From Abelmoschus esculentus (Eukaryota; Streptophyta; Magnoliopsida; Malvales; Malvaceae): a DNA stretch of 64,000 bases. Positions 12,244 through 23,729 of the stretch are shown here, one piece after another. The position numbers were made by a program, and so were the translations under genes. The notes below the pieces were generated by a model. The model had not been told where the DNA came from. It saw only the letters and a list, made by a program, of their open reading frames with translations, and did not search any database. The stretch covers positions 12,180,001 to 12,244,000 of the forward strand of contig JAUCBN010000047.1 of the NCBI GenBank assembly GCA_035048815.1, written 5' to 3'. Numbering within the stretch: the stretch's first letter is position 1; each line of letters starts with the position of its first letter.

Positions 12244-12737
12244 TAAGGGTGAGTATTCGATTAAGTCGATTTAAAAAATTTAAGTTATTCGAGTCATATT
12301 TTATAATTCAAACTTTATTTGATTTTTTTCGATTCGAGTTGAATTTAAGAAATTTGAATTGAGTTTTCGAGTTTCTATAAATATTTAATTGTAATTATTT
12401 ATCATGTTATCGTATGATTTGATTTTAATTTAAACGATTTTTTCTAATTATATAAGATATGCATATATATATATATATTTTATATGTAGCAATATTTTTT
12501 TATATTTTTATATATTAATGTACATATATTATAAAAAATTGAGAGACTTGTCTCAAATTTAAAAATAAATCTTTTAATTATTAAAAATTTTGAGTTATTT
12601 AAATTTTTATTTTACAACTTAAATTTTATTTGAAATTTTTTTGAGTCGAGTCTATGAAATTTCGAGTTGAGTCAAAACGAATTGAGTATTTTCGTCTCGA
12701 TTTGAGTTTAGTTTTTTTGAGTCGAGTTTTTTTCACC
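12244..12737. mobile_element. hAT-type MITE, partial or diverged
   Basis: The left end TAAGGGTGAGTATTCGATT and right end GAGTCGAGTTTTTTTCACC match the termini of the other TAGGGGTG/CACCCCTA elements here, especially the one at 21302-22060. The interior is built from TCGAGT-type words. No target duplication was found, so the exact ends are uncertain. Confidence 0.55.
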
Positions 12738-12827
12738 ATGGAGGCCATTGTCCTGTGTTTATGAATTATTGTTTGATTACTGGCAATCGAAGTCGCAAAT
12801 TCTGGCTGCTGCCTCGTGGGAAAAAAA

Positions 12828-12899
12828 CTCACCTCCGTGATGCTTGAAACAAGTTAAAGAGCCTGTGCTCTACCGAGTTCCTACTGAGCTATACAGGGC
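12828..12899 (-). pseudogene. tRNA-Lys (CUU) pseudogene
   Basis: On the minus strand the segment opens GCCCTGTATAGCTCAGTAGG, contains GGTAGAGCACAGGCTCTTTAA and ends TTCAAGCATCACGGAGGTGAG. It lines up with the remembered plant tRNA-Lys(CUU) in order: acceptor and D arm, anticodon loop with CTT, and 3' half of the T arm. It has an extra block in the D loop, lacks the variable loop and 5' side of the T stem, and cannot fold as a functional tRNA. A tRNA-derived retroposon head is an alternative. Confidence 0.6.
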
Positions 12900-14100
12900 A
12901 TAGTTTCTATGTACTATGATAAAGTATTGTTGATCTCTCAAAAAAGTATTTTTTTTATGGAACTGTTAAAAACTTGAGATGTTTTGTCTCATTCCATCCA
13001 AAATTATGGGAATCATTTATGACAACAATTTCAAAGTTGTCACCCTGAATTAGAAAAAGGAGAGGTAGTTGACATTCATGCTCCTGATCGAAGTCTCGAC
13101 GGAGACAACAGACAAGGGAGCTTATCTTCTAACAACATATATTTAACAGCATCCTGAGAGACCAAGGATTTTATATGATAATTTCAAAGTTTAAACGAAT
13201 CAAAACTTAGAGTATGCAAAAACTAAGAACAACCTAGACTAGCAACAGGAGAGGACTCGAGGGTTCAAGTTGGTTATCTAAGAAAGCCACGATGAGCGTT
13301 GAACCAGAGCCTTGAGAGCAGTATCCGACCTTCTCATAGGAACCAACTAACAGCATCATATGTGAAGACACAACCCTTTCCTAATGGTTTAACATAAAAA
13401 CATTAATTCTCATTTTGGATCAAACCCATTTTAAAAAACGATAAATGAGAATCGTGTTGAGGCCTGCACAAACACAGTTTCCTTAAAACAGTTTTTTTAT
13501 CACTCCTAAGGTACTTGAGTATGTTGGAAAATAGATAAAAATAGATAAACGGTTTTGATAATCAACCATCAACACTTGTTCTACTTTTTCGACTAATTGA
13601 TTGTATACATACATTAAGGTTGCTCTTTCTTCTAGATTTCCATTATATATAATAACAATGTCATTCGAACAACTCTAGAACATGGGCATGAGAGGAGACA
13701 GGAAGGGGATGACAGGGACGTTTCACTCCTAAATGGAGAATTTCCCTATTTAGTCCCTTAAATTTTCAAGTTTTAAAATTAAGAAAACGGTAAAACTTCC
13801 TTTTGACCTCCCTAAAATGATCCATTTCAGTTCAGTCCTATTAGAATATATAAATGTAGGCTAAAACAACGATGAATAATAAAACTATAAAAATATATAC
13901 TATTTAATTTTATGTTTTATTAATATCAGTTAAATCATTTTAAATATTTATTTATTAGGTTAAAAAGCTATTAAAGTATAATAAAACTACAAAAAAAACA
14001 TTTTATTTTTATCTACAAAAACTCTTTAATTAGTTAACTTGAACAAGAAGGTAAAAGAAGTATTTAAACATTTCTCTCATTTTATTATTTATTTTGAAGA
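12900..14100. other. Gene-free stretch
   Basis: No reading frame with recognisable similarity and no clear repeat boundary. From about 13740 the sequence becomes strongly AT-rich up to the leader of the cornichon gene. Confidence 0.5.
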
Positions 14101-14169
14101 AAAAAAAGGCAACAGAGGTTGAGATTTACACGAGAAAGGGAGGAGAAGAAGACGAAGAAGGCGATTGCG

Positions 14170-14519
14170 ATGGCGAATTTGTTCGTAGGTCTCATCACCT
14201 TCTTCGTCCTCGTAGCTCTTCTCGCCATTATAGGTTATCAGGTCAGATTCTGTTTCTTCTCTTTTTTAATCTAATGTAGATCGTATATTTATAAATCACA
14301 AATTTAATTAATTTGGGATTTCTTTTTGCAGTTGATGTGTTTTGCGGATCTGGAATTCGATTACACTGACCCGCATTACGATTCGGCATCACGGATAAAC
14401 AATGTTGCCGTGCCGGAGTTCATAGTGCAAGCCGTTTTCTGTTCCCTCTGTTTATCGACGGGACAAGTCTTTCTGGGTTTCATGTCTCTCCCACATTTAC
14501 ACTATAATATCAGATTGTA

Positions 14520-14587
<68 letters not shown>

Positions 14588-14922
14588 CTCTAATTCGTTC
14601 AAATTATTCTTGTTTCCATGTTTATAAAAAGGAATCTGATATGATTTTGAAAATGAATGAACAGATATAGAGCAAAAGCACATTTGGTTGATGTAACTGA
14701 GATCTTCAATAATAAGCTGAACTGGGAAAAGAAGCAACGGCTTGTTAAATTTGGCTATCTTATAGTTATTTTTGTTGTTTTCTTAACCAGGCAAGAGCAA
14801 CACTTTCTCCTTAAAACTACAATTTATGGAGAAATTGTTTGTTTGTTTTTTATCATTTTCAATCGATTCCTGTTTACATCTGTTTCAGGTTGCTTTGTGC
14901 AGTGGGAATTGATGATTGTTAA
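14170..14922 (+). CDS. CNIH: Cornichon family protein (ER cargo receptor)
   Basis: Four exons, 14170-14241, 14332-14516, 14665-14790 and 14889-14922, join in phase into 138 residues, the usual cornichon length. Cornichons are ER/COPII membrane proteins that help export selected membrane cargo. The protein shows three hydrophobic stretches (about 4-24, 50-80 and 112-132), the family segment DLEFDYTDP after the first helix, and HLVDVTEIFNNKLNWEKKQR before the last helix. The start was chosen at 14170 because it begins the first helix directly. Intron 3 (14791-14888) has a GC donor in the context CCAG|GCAAGA; removing it gives the expected tail TRLLCAVGIDDC. A long TA repeat lies just inside intron 2. 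The gene is tail-to-tail with the AT-hook gene, with 167 bp between stop codons. Confidence 0.9.
14524..14585. repeat. TA microsatellite in cornichon intron 2
   Basis: About 31 uninterrupted TA units starting 7 bases after the donor site. Likely length-polymorphic and able to extrude a cruciform. Confidence 0.95.
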
Positions 14923-15089
14923 ACAGATTTTTGGTGAATATTCCACCTTGTTTTGAGGTATGAAACATTAGAACAAAAGATGTCTTTGTCTGAAACATTA
15001 AAACCTATATTTAATATTCAAGAACTCATAGACTCATCTTTTCCAAACAAACATGGGACAGAGATGAATGATTTGTTTAAGTTTTAAAA

Positions 15090-16863
15090 CTAAATTGAAG
15101 GTAAAGATATGTTGATATCAGTTGTTGAATTTCTTGTCTCCTGTATGTTGGCCCAATTTTCTGTTCTGAAACTTGGAGTGGCAAAGTTTTGTTTCAGGGT
15201 ATTCAAATTTTGTTGTGAATGTATTACGCCAATGCCATCCTGTTTCTCTCCGTTTGATGCAGGTTCGTTGACCACGTTCGGGTTCGGTGTAACAGAATCT
15301 GGAATGGACTTGTGTCTCTGCTTCTTGGACTTTTGGTCGTGCTGGTTGCCCGGTAAAAAGCTGCCCACGACAACCTGATGATTCAACGAAAGATTAGCCA
15401 GCGTGTTCTCTACCGAAATGCAGGAAATGTTAGAATGGCCAAAGATCTATTCCGGTATTATTACTTGAACTATTGGTTAGAGTAGTCGGCTTACCTGTAC
15501 AGGACTAGCAGCTATGAGAAGGCCAGCAACACCTCCGCCTACAACACGTCCATCCGGGCTTGCCAATGAGACACTCATCCCACCAGATCGACTTCTAGTT
15601 CCTTGAGTTTCCGTAGGCATGAAGGAACCAGACAAGGACAGTATCTCAAAACGACCCTACAAGAAGATAGGACAGATAAGTGTTTCATTTGAGGATTAGA
15701 ATCTTAGTTTTACCTAGAAAGCATACTCCTGTCTTCTATCATGTAACAAGCCTAGATTTCGTGTCCCGGAATAAAACACGGCACAAATACACTACAGTTT
15801 TGCAATAATATCAATCTTTGCATTCATTATCGAGAAATTCTAATCGGAAACTAAACCTATTTTGGAACACGATGGTAGTTTCTCATTAGCCTAACCTCAT
15901 ACGTTAGTGTACCCCCGGAAGAATTAGGCTGACGAAGTGTAACATTCGAAATTACTCCGTTAGCAGATAGAATGCAAATGGCTCTTGGTCCTTGTTGAGA
16001 AAATGATATCACCTTCATTGTTACATCCTTAAACACCAGAGAGAATCAAAAAGAATTTACATTCACTGGTAAGTGAAAAAAAACCTTCCTTGACACCAAT
16101 ATCATAAGATTGCTTGCTTAGATAACTAACAAAACTATCTCTTTCCCGTCTCGGGACATACCTCACCAGGATCAACAGTGATAATATGCGGCACAAAATT
16201 TGTTCCGACAGAAGTACCGGCCAACTCACCTGTAAAACAATATATGAATATGGAATTTTGCTGTTAGAAGTACAGATTATTTGCTGATATACACCATATC
16301 ATTCACAGAACCAGCATTGTTCTTCCAAATCCGAACAACGGCATCTTCGATAAAATCCCACAATACTTCACATATTGAACTTAGTTTGAGGCATACCATG
16401 AAGAAACAGAAACCAGAAACATTAGCAAATCTAGAACATGGCAAAACTCGAAACCACAAACAACTTGCTAACACTTGAACTAAAAAAACAAACTTTCTTC
16501 AGAAGGATAACCTTCATTACCTAAGTTCTCCATTTCCTTTCCCTTATGATGCTTAATCCGATAACCGCTGCCTCGGCCTCTCCCCTTCTTTCCTCCACTC
16601 GGAAACTCACCCGCGACTGGAGGGACAGATGAGGAAATAGGCATAGGCGACAATGCCCTTACCATAGTCCCATCTGGTCCATATTTCCTAGGCCTACCTC
16701 TCTTCTTCTTTTCTGTACTTCCAGTTAATCCTACACAAACAGGTGGAACATCAGCCGCCATTAACCCACCGGCGATCTGATCGGAATTTTCAGTCCTTGG
16801 CGCCATATGAAAAACTGATGGAGCTTCTGCTCCTATAACTGTAACACCTGAATTTGTTTCCAT
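15090..16863 (-). CDS. AHL: AT-hook motif nuclear-localized (AHL) protein
   Basis: Five coding exons read on the minus strand: 16521-16863, 16162-16229, 15896-16027, 15495-15656 and 15090-15374. They join in phase into 329 residues. AHL proteins bind AT-rich DNA in the minor groove and oligomerise through a PPC/DUF296 domain to regulate chromatin and transcription. A type II AT-hook KRGRPRKYGPDG sits at 54-65 and a second, weaker GR-rich hook KGRGRGSG at about 93-100. The PPC domain follows (about 120-245) with GTNFVPHIITVDPGE, QGPRAICILSANG and GRFEILSLSGSFMP. The C-terminal third is polar and unstructured. The combination suggests the multi-intron AHL clade with two hooks (relatives of AHL1, AHL5, AHL9 or AHL10); the exact orthologue is not determined. 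All splice sites are GT-AG. Confidence 0.92.
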
Positions 16864-16893
16864 TCATATATTGCAGATTCAAGGCCAAAACAC

Positions 16894-17180
16894 CTGCAAA
16901 ACAGAAATTCATGCAAAAATACAAGTGAGACTGCTAATACTCAAAGCTCAAATTTTTGTTTATTTACAGATCAGTCCCTTAACAAAAAAAAAACTCAAAA
17001 GTATGAAAATTTACACTGACAAAACAACCTAATATTTTCCCCCTATCTTTTCAAGCATTCAATTACATCTCAAGGAAAGAAAAGAGCAAATCATTAAAGC
17101 ATGAATTTTCCTTTTTTCAATCAAAAAATATACTAAGAAGCTTTGAAGTTAACAAATGTTTCCATGTAGAGATCATTTAC
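16894..17180 (-). other. Probable 5'-UTR intron of the AHL gene
   Basis: Upstream of the start codon at 16863 the minus strand shows a donor at 17180 (CAG|GTAAATG) and an acceptor TTTTGCAG just before 16893. Leader introns are common in multi-exon AHL genes. This is a prediction from splice-site consensus only. Confidence 0.45.
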
Positions 17181-17259
17181 CTGTAACTTATAAATACAGC
17201 CCAGAAAACTCTTCACTGACACAGTTCACCACCCGGTCATGTTCACATTTTTTCAGAAC

Positions 17260-20200
17260 TGAAACAAAGTACTTTGAATATCATTTTCTAGCCAACCAAA
17301 CAGGAAAAGAAAAATAATTTGCTGAGAAACTGTTTTTTCTGAATTCCTGGTCGGAACAAAGTGAAAACTAATACAAATATTTTAATAAGGTTTTAAATGA
17401 TTATTAATTAGTAGGTAAAATTGATAACCCCCCAATAAATATAATTTTGGTTAATAAGGAATTTCACGTCCGTTCGGGGATTTGAATTTGTAAATTTAAT
17501 TAATCTGAGGGTGAATCAGTAATTTAGTTATATTGGGTAAAAAGGTCATGAAGAGTTTTTATTGAAAAAAGTAAAGTATTTAAAGTTTATCTTATAATCT
17601 ATATCAAAAGTTACGGTATATGTATAAAAATGTTACATGCCGTAAGTGACATATTTTATTTTTTAATGTTTTAAAAGAAATTTAAATTATATATACATAA
17701 CGTTTTCTTACTTGCATACTAAAAATTAATTTAAAATTTAAAATATAATAAAAATTATTTAATTTATTTATTTTAATTTAAATTATTTCCAAAAAAAATC
17801 ATAATTTAATCTAAAAACGTGGAAATAGCATTTTTATTCTACTAAAATATATTATCACGTGAGAAAATTCTATAACGGATATCGAACACTGTTGAATACC
17901 ATTAATGTTGAACATTGTTAAACACTATTAAATTAATTAATAAAAATTTAAAATCTCAAGGACTTAATATGTAATTAATAAAAGAGTGATAAACTCAATA
18001 TATAATTAATAATTGTATGATTAGTCCTTTAAATTTTTACTTTTTATAAATTAAGTTAATAATATTTAACGGTGTTCAATATTAACGATGTTTGACGCCC
18101 GTCATAGACTAATCATGTTACGTGTGATGTGTCCTCCATTCAAATTTCAAAGCTGCAAAGTTAGCGTTGAAGGGCCGACCATTTTATTGCCGCTGACCTG
18201 CTTTTTGTCTTGTTTGTCAAATTAAGATTAGATTATGCCCTCCACTTGTTGTGTTATTCACGGTTATGCCACTCATTTTGCGGTCCAGAAATTTTAAAAT
18301 ACAAAAAATTCGGACCGGATTATCGTCTGATCCGATGGAACCCAATAAACCGGTTTTTTTTCTTTTATTACTGATTGGTTGGCGTTTTTTTCTGATTTTC
18401 CTCCTGGTAATAATGAGAGTTAGGAGAGATTATATCATAGGTCCGGCCTATTACGTCAGTCGTATCCCTAATCAATGAAAACTACCTATTTCATCACTAA
18501 TCAGCCATGTAGTTAATGTAATTTTCAGAAATCATATTTTTAAAATAACATAAAAATTCTGAGTGAAGATTCATTGGTTGAAAAAAAAGAGATAGAGATC
18601 AATAATGAAATGAGTGGTTATTATTGGATGTGACCATGGCTGACGTGGTAGGCCAGGCCTACGATATAATTTGTCGATAGTTAGTGACTAAGGGGTATGC
18701 GCATCACCTGACGGTGAGATGAGTTAATGTGACGGTAGAATATGATTGGCTACTGTGGCACGCAACTGCCTGTCAGATCTGCAATTATCTGTTTGGTCGG
18801 TGATTTTAAGGTGTATTGAGATCCGAGATCTTTCACGCGCGACAGGGTCAAATAAAATCCTGACCTAAGTTCGTTGTGTCGTGTAAAGTTTATACTTGTC
18901 CGAGAGATGCTCTGTCTGAAGACGGCCACGTAATCATTGACGCTAATGCATGTTGAATTCAATTCATACGTCATTATTATGGACCTAATTTTGTTGAGAT
19001 TTGATTCGATTTGATTTTTTTTCATTTGTAATATTAAAGTTTTGTTTAGGGTTATTTTTTAAATTAGATTTTAGTATTAAAAAATTAGCTCGAGATAAAA
19101 ATAATATTAAATGGATAATTTTTTAGGGAAAATTATGTTTGAAAATGATTTTTAATTAAAATACAAAAATTTAAATTTTTATTTTTTATTGTTGGAAAAA
19201 TGTTTTAAGAAAAAAATTATAATTTTAATATTTATTTTCTATTATGTTTATTTATAATACATAGATTTAGAATTTTAGTAAAAAATAATTAATAAAATAT
19301 TTTTTTAAAAAAATTATATATATATATATTAATAAAACATTTTAAATTATTATATTTTTATAAAACATATATAATCGTTAAAAAAATATATTTATTAGTA
19401 AAGATATTTTTTATATTTATTAATGATTGTTTAAGTTGATTTATTTTGTATATTATAACATTAAAAAATATAGATATCATTTATATATATAATATAACTT
19501 ATAGTATCATATATAAGATAATTATTTATTTTTTAAAAACACTATTTAATTGCAATACTAAACAATTAAATCTCACATCCAAAAATTTAGAATCATTTCT
19601 GAACAAAATTTTTCAACAAAATTTTTTAAAAGTCATATAAACTGGTTCTAAAATTTAAAATTTTAATTTTATTTTAAAAAATATATATTGTTTTATTCCG
19701 TTAAATTAATTGATTGTGGGTGTATATACATAATTTTTATTAAAAAAATAGTAAATTGAAGAATACTAAATTTGTGTGGTAAATTTGATTGATATATTGA
19801 TAAAAAATAATTAATTATATTGTTCGATAGTAAAAATTTAATTTAAAATTTATTTTGTATTGTTTTGAAAATTTTAGATAAATTATATTTACGAAAATTT
19901 TAATTTTCATATTTTTATCGAAATAGAAAATAATTAAATAAAAATAGTTTATCTAACTTAATGATATAAAATTTAAAAAATTTGATTCAATGTCATAATT
20001 TTAGCACCTTACACGATATCATAATTTTACATATGTTATAATTAAATCTAGCTAATAATATATAAATATATTATAAAGGATATTTTTATAATTGTTTTGG
20101 ATTTATCAAGATGAGTTCTCTTTAAATTTTAACATATCTCGAAACTCAAATACTAAAAAAATCAACATATTATTATATCAAATACATATTTTTTATCTTT

Positions 20201-20950
20201 TATTAAAATTACTTTTTAAATTTAGATATTTAAAAATTTTGAACTTGTTCTAAGAACTTAATAAATGTCTCTATCAAAAAAATGGTCTTCATTAGTACTG
20301 ACATGACAAAAGAAATAACTAGAATCAAATACTCATTTAAATTAAATAATCTAAAAATACATTTTAAAAATATCTTAATTTAAAGAGCATCATATAATTT
20401 ATTATATATTTAAAATACATTAAATATGAAACTTATAATTTCCCCAAGCATGTGCAAATCACCTTGGTTAATGGTTAATATTAAATTTAGGGTGTTTTTA
20501 AGAAATTATTCATTATTTACGATACGTTAAATAAAAATCTTACACTTTTGTTGAACTCTTCATTTTTTTTAAAAAATTATCATCATCACCGTATTTTATC
20601 AAGATTTACATAAATATGCATATTATCACGAGGTTAAAAATTTATAGTTTTAATCGATGTGTTTAGACAAACAACTAAATCAGTCTCACTAGTTAAATCT
20701 TAGCCCGTGATAATACCTTCTACTTATTATTGTTCATAACTAAAAAGTGTTTTAGTTATGCTTTATATTATTTGTCACTATTATCATTAATGTATGAAAC
20801 AAAAATAATCGCTATGAATATTGTGCATATAGGCTACTGTAACATGAGATACTTACTGAGTTAATCTTTACCGGCCGGTTCTCTAAACCAACACCAAATG
20901 ACTGTGAAAATGAAACTAAAGATGAATATTTTAACACTAATGCATGGATT
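17260..20950. other. Long AT-rich gene-free stretch
   Basis: No protein-coding similarity was found on either strand. A MITE with 31-bp inverted ends lies at 18429-18670. Short open stretches near 18251 and 18750 overlap the MITE or its flank, and lack known motifs. Confidence 0.55.
18429..18670. mobile_element. MITE with ATTATATCAT-type inverted ends, 242 bp
   Basis: The left 31 bases (starting ATTATATCATAGGTCCGGCC, ending ACGTCAG at 18459) and the reverse complement of the right 31 bases (18640-18670, starting ATTATATCGTAGGCCTGGCC) agree at 26 positions. The first 15 bases resemble the arms of the foldback element at 41398-41945, indicating a family. No coding capacity and no sure target duplication. 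Confidence 0.7.
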
Positions 20951-21556
20951 TTATTTGGCAGCAAATTCTCTGAGGACTTGTGCACCATGTTCGACTACCC
21001 TGAGCTTTTTAAACCATTGAGCCAGCTTCTTTTCCAAGCAACCACAACTCCATCTCTCTCCAAATCCATGAGAAAATCCAGGGACTTATTAAGCTTCTTC
21101 TGTTGTTCATATGCAGACAACACCAACACCAGTGCTAATGCATTTGTCGCTAGGCTCGAGACCGGTTCTCCTCATGTTTTCAAAGGCAATACATGCCTCT
21201 TCACTTGGACCCGACACTTGATATATGTTTATCACGAGTGCGCAGAGTTTAGCAATCCAGACAACCTGATGAGCACCAAACACTCTTTGTGCACCTTTGG
21301 TTAGGGGTTAGCGTTCGAGCGAGTCGAATCGAATCAAAAAATTTTGAGTTATTCGAGTTGAGTCAACATATTTTACAATTTAAACTTTTTTTTTTATTTT
21401 TTTTATTTGAGTCGAGTTTTCGAGTTTATGTATAAATTTTAATTGCACTATTTATAATATTATTGTACATTTTGATTCTAATTTAAATGACTCTATCTTT
21501 GTATCTACATGCATATTTTTTTATATTATTTTTTACATGTATAAATAAGATTTTAA

Positions 21557-21595
<39 letters not shown>

Positions 21596-22175
21596 CTTAA
21601 GTATGAATATGTCATTTCATTAAATTACGAGTCTCGCTTAAAACTTTTTTCTTATATATAAAGGTCAAAACGAGATAAAAATAATAATAAATTAAATACA
21701 ATAATATAAATACATAAATTAAAAATATAAAATAATTTAAATAATATAAATAAAAATTATATTAAATAAAATAAAAAATAAATATGAAAAGTGATCATAT
21801 TATAAAAAATGAAAATGAAAAGGTAAAATAATAAAAAAGAGAAGATAAGACTCAAATAATACTAAAAGTAAAACTACAGGGACTAAATGTGTAATTAGAC
21901 CCTGAAAATTTTCGATTTTTCGATTTGTCGAGTAACTCAAACTTTGAAAATTTAAATTCGACTCGAAATCAAATTCTTTTTTGAGTTATTCAATTCGACT
22001 CGAATAACTCAAAATTAAAAAAATAATTTTTTTTAATTCGAATCGAGTTTTGCTTACCCACCTTTCATGTCACCATTCATGGAGTAGGCTCTCAACAGGA
22101 CCTTGTAAACCTCACTTCCAGCATAGATTTCTTTGTTATCCATTTCTCTGAGCATGATCTCTCCTCGTTAATAAA
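20950..22175 (-). pseudogene. PPR protein gene relic split by a MITE
   Basis: Read on the minus strand, 22061-22170 encodes EIMLREMDNKEIYAGSEVYK and continues LLRAYSMNGDM. After removal of the element at 21302-22060 the frame resumes with AQRVF, LCALVINIYQVSG and AFENMRRTGLEPSDKC, the typical 35-residue spacing of pentatricopeptide repeats. Further on, VLSAYEQQKKLNKSLDFLM and WFKKLRVVEHGAQVLREFAA appear in other frames, showing at least two frameshifts besides the insertion. PPR proteins are organelle RNA-binding factors; the sequence resembles the At1g01970 group from memory. Only the C-terminal part is seen, with no start and no N-terminal repeats, so this is a truncated, dead copy. Confidence 0.75.
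21302..22060. mobile_element. hAT-type MITE, 759 bp, inserted in a PPR gene relic
   Basis: It starts TAGGGGTTAGCGTTCGAGC and ends GAGTTTTGCTTACCCA. Flanking CCTTTGGT (21294-21301) and CCTTTCAT (22061-22068) match at 6 of 8 positions, as expected for an old hAT duplication. The interior is made of TCGAGT/ATTCGA words near both ends and holds an ATT microsatellite at about 21558-21591. Excision restores continuity of the PPR reading frame on the minus strand, which independently supports the boundaries. Confidence 0.75.
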
Positions 22176-22179
22176 GAGA

Positions 22180-23700
22180 AATGTAAACCAAACCTCAAAA
22201 TAAAGAGGGTGTTCCGTTATCATCAATTCTTTAACAATTGCTGGGATTCATAATTTTAACTCTTTTACTGAGACGTCGTGTAGTGTTAAAATAAAATTTT
22301 TTATTCTCAATAATAAATAGAAAAATTAAATATAGTAAATGAAAAGTAAAGATCGATGTCACAGGGACTAAAAACTTCCTCATTATGTTTATTCGATTGA
22401 TAATTTAAGAAGGTTGATCGAATAGTGATTGTTTAAAAAGGGGAGTTGTTGAATAAAATAAAACTAAATAATGGAAAAGATTGAAATAAATAAAATAATT
22501 TAATAAGATAAAAATTAGCCTTAGGCTTTCGCTTTGACTCGATTTTAATAGATCATTGGAAAAAGATTTTTACTTCGGGATTTTACGTCGGTAATTAGCT
22601 TTCAAGGTTTATCCTTGAAGCAAAAATTTTAAATTGAATACCCAAGTCTATCTTTGATATTGGTTTCATGGATTAATCACCAACTAAATGTTTGTAAAAA
22701 AATCATTTAAACCAACTTAGATTATGTTATTTCAATAATAACTGATTCAATCTTAGTTTTCTTCTTAGCAATCAATTTGCTAAGTGTGTTCCTAGGAAGT
22801 CGGATTGTTCCAATAACCGATCTTTCCTCCCACACAAGCAATTAAATTAAAGTCTTGACTAAAATTAATCTTTAGTTTTAAAATCAATTTAATTTTGGAA
22901 ATAAGTTTGAAAGAATTATGCTAGACGTAATAAAAAATAAATAAAAAAAATAAAAGCACGGAAAAATAAAGAAAGAAAATAAAAGAAAACTCTAGGATTA
23001 GAAGATGAACTAAAGATTGTTTTAGGCTTACCAAGATGAGTATTTATAACCTTTTACAAACCTTAAAATAAAGAGAAATCCATGATAATTCTAAAAATAT
23101 TTAAATTCAAATTACAAAAGATAAATCTTAATTTAAAATTTAAACTCTTTTTTAAAACATTCGAGATTTATCGTGCAAAACACATTTGTATGGAAACATT
23201 TGTATGAAACCCATAGTTTGTACAAAACAAAACATGGGGTGACTTGGTGGAGGAAAACACCAGATTCCCATGTTTTCTCTTCAACAAATGAGATTGGAGA
23301 TGTGCTCAAGTGTCGGATAAGAAGTCCAGAATGTTGAGCACAAGGCAAAACTGAGACCGCCGCGACGTCTAAAAAACTAACCCAAGGACAAGGGTAGTTG
23401 AAAACGAAATATGCCGGCACCCCACTCGGTCGTTCATTGTTTTTTCTATCAATTCAGCTGGCATCCACCAGACAAGACTTGATCAAAACAACGTTTAAAA
23501 AGGGGTTTTATCGTTATCTTCATTCTCCATTACTACCCTCTCGATCCCATTCACAAGCCTGAAAACCATGGAAATTATCCTATCTCTAAAGGGTTTGCTT
23601 GGTCTTTTACGTAAGTTATCGTCCCCATAAAATTATGACAAGTCGACAAATCACCAAGTTTCTGGAAAAGAGACATAACTTTCAGGTTTCAGCTTTACCA
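22180..23700. other. Unclassified repeat-like stretch, no gene assigned
   Basis: No recognisable protein. On the minus strand a TATA-like TTATAAATA lies near 23040-23055, and upstream of it is an open stretch (23133-23420, 95 codons) with no motif. The phrase GATCGATGTCACAGGGAC (about 22350) and the overall texture recall the non-coding parts of plant LTR retrotransposons, but no LTR pair, primer site or polyprotein was found. Treat it as an unknown dispersed repeat. Confidence 0.3.
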
Positions 23701-23729
23701 TATACCACGAACCATAACTTTTAGGACCA

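Noticed and set aside
14510..14737. Minus-strand frame with a Tyr-Ile repeat protein
   Set aside because: It is a translation of the TA microsatellite in a cornichon intron.
20978..21304. Plus-strand 108-codon open frame
   Set aside because: It is antisense to the PPR relic, which shows repeat-family residues on the minus strand.
23133..23420. Minus-strand 95-codon open frame as a gene
   Set aside because: No motif or family resemblance, and it lies in repeat-like DNA upstream of a TATA-like sequence; not enough to call a gene.
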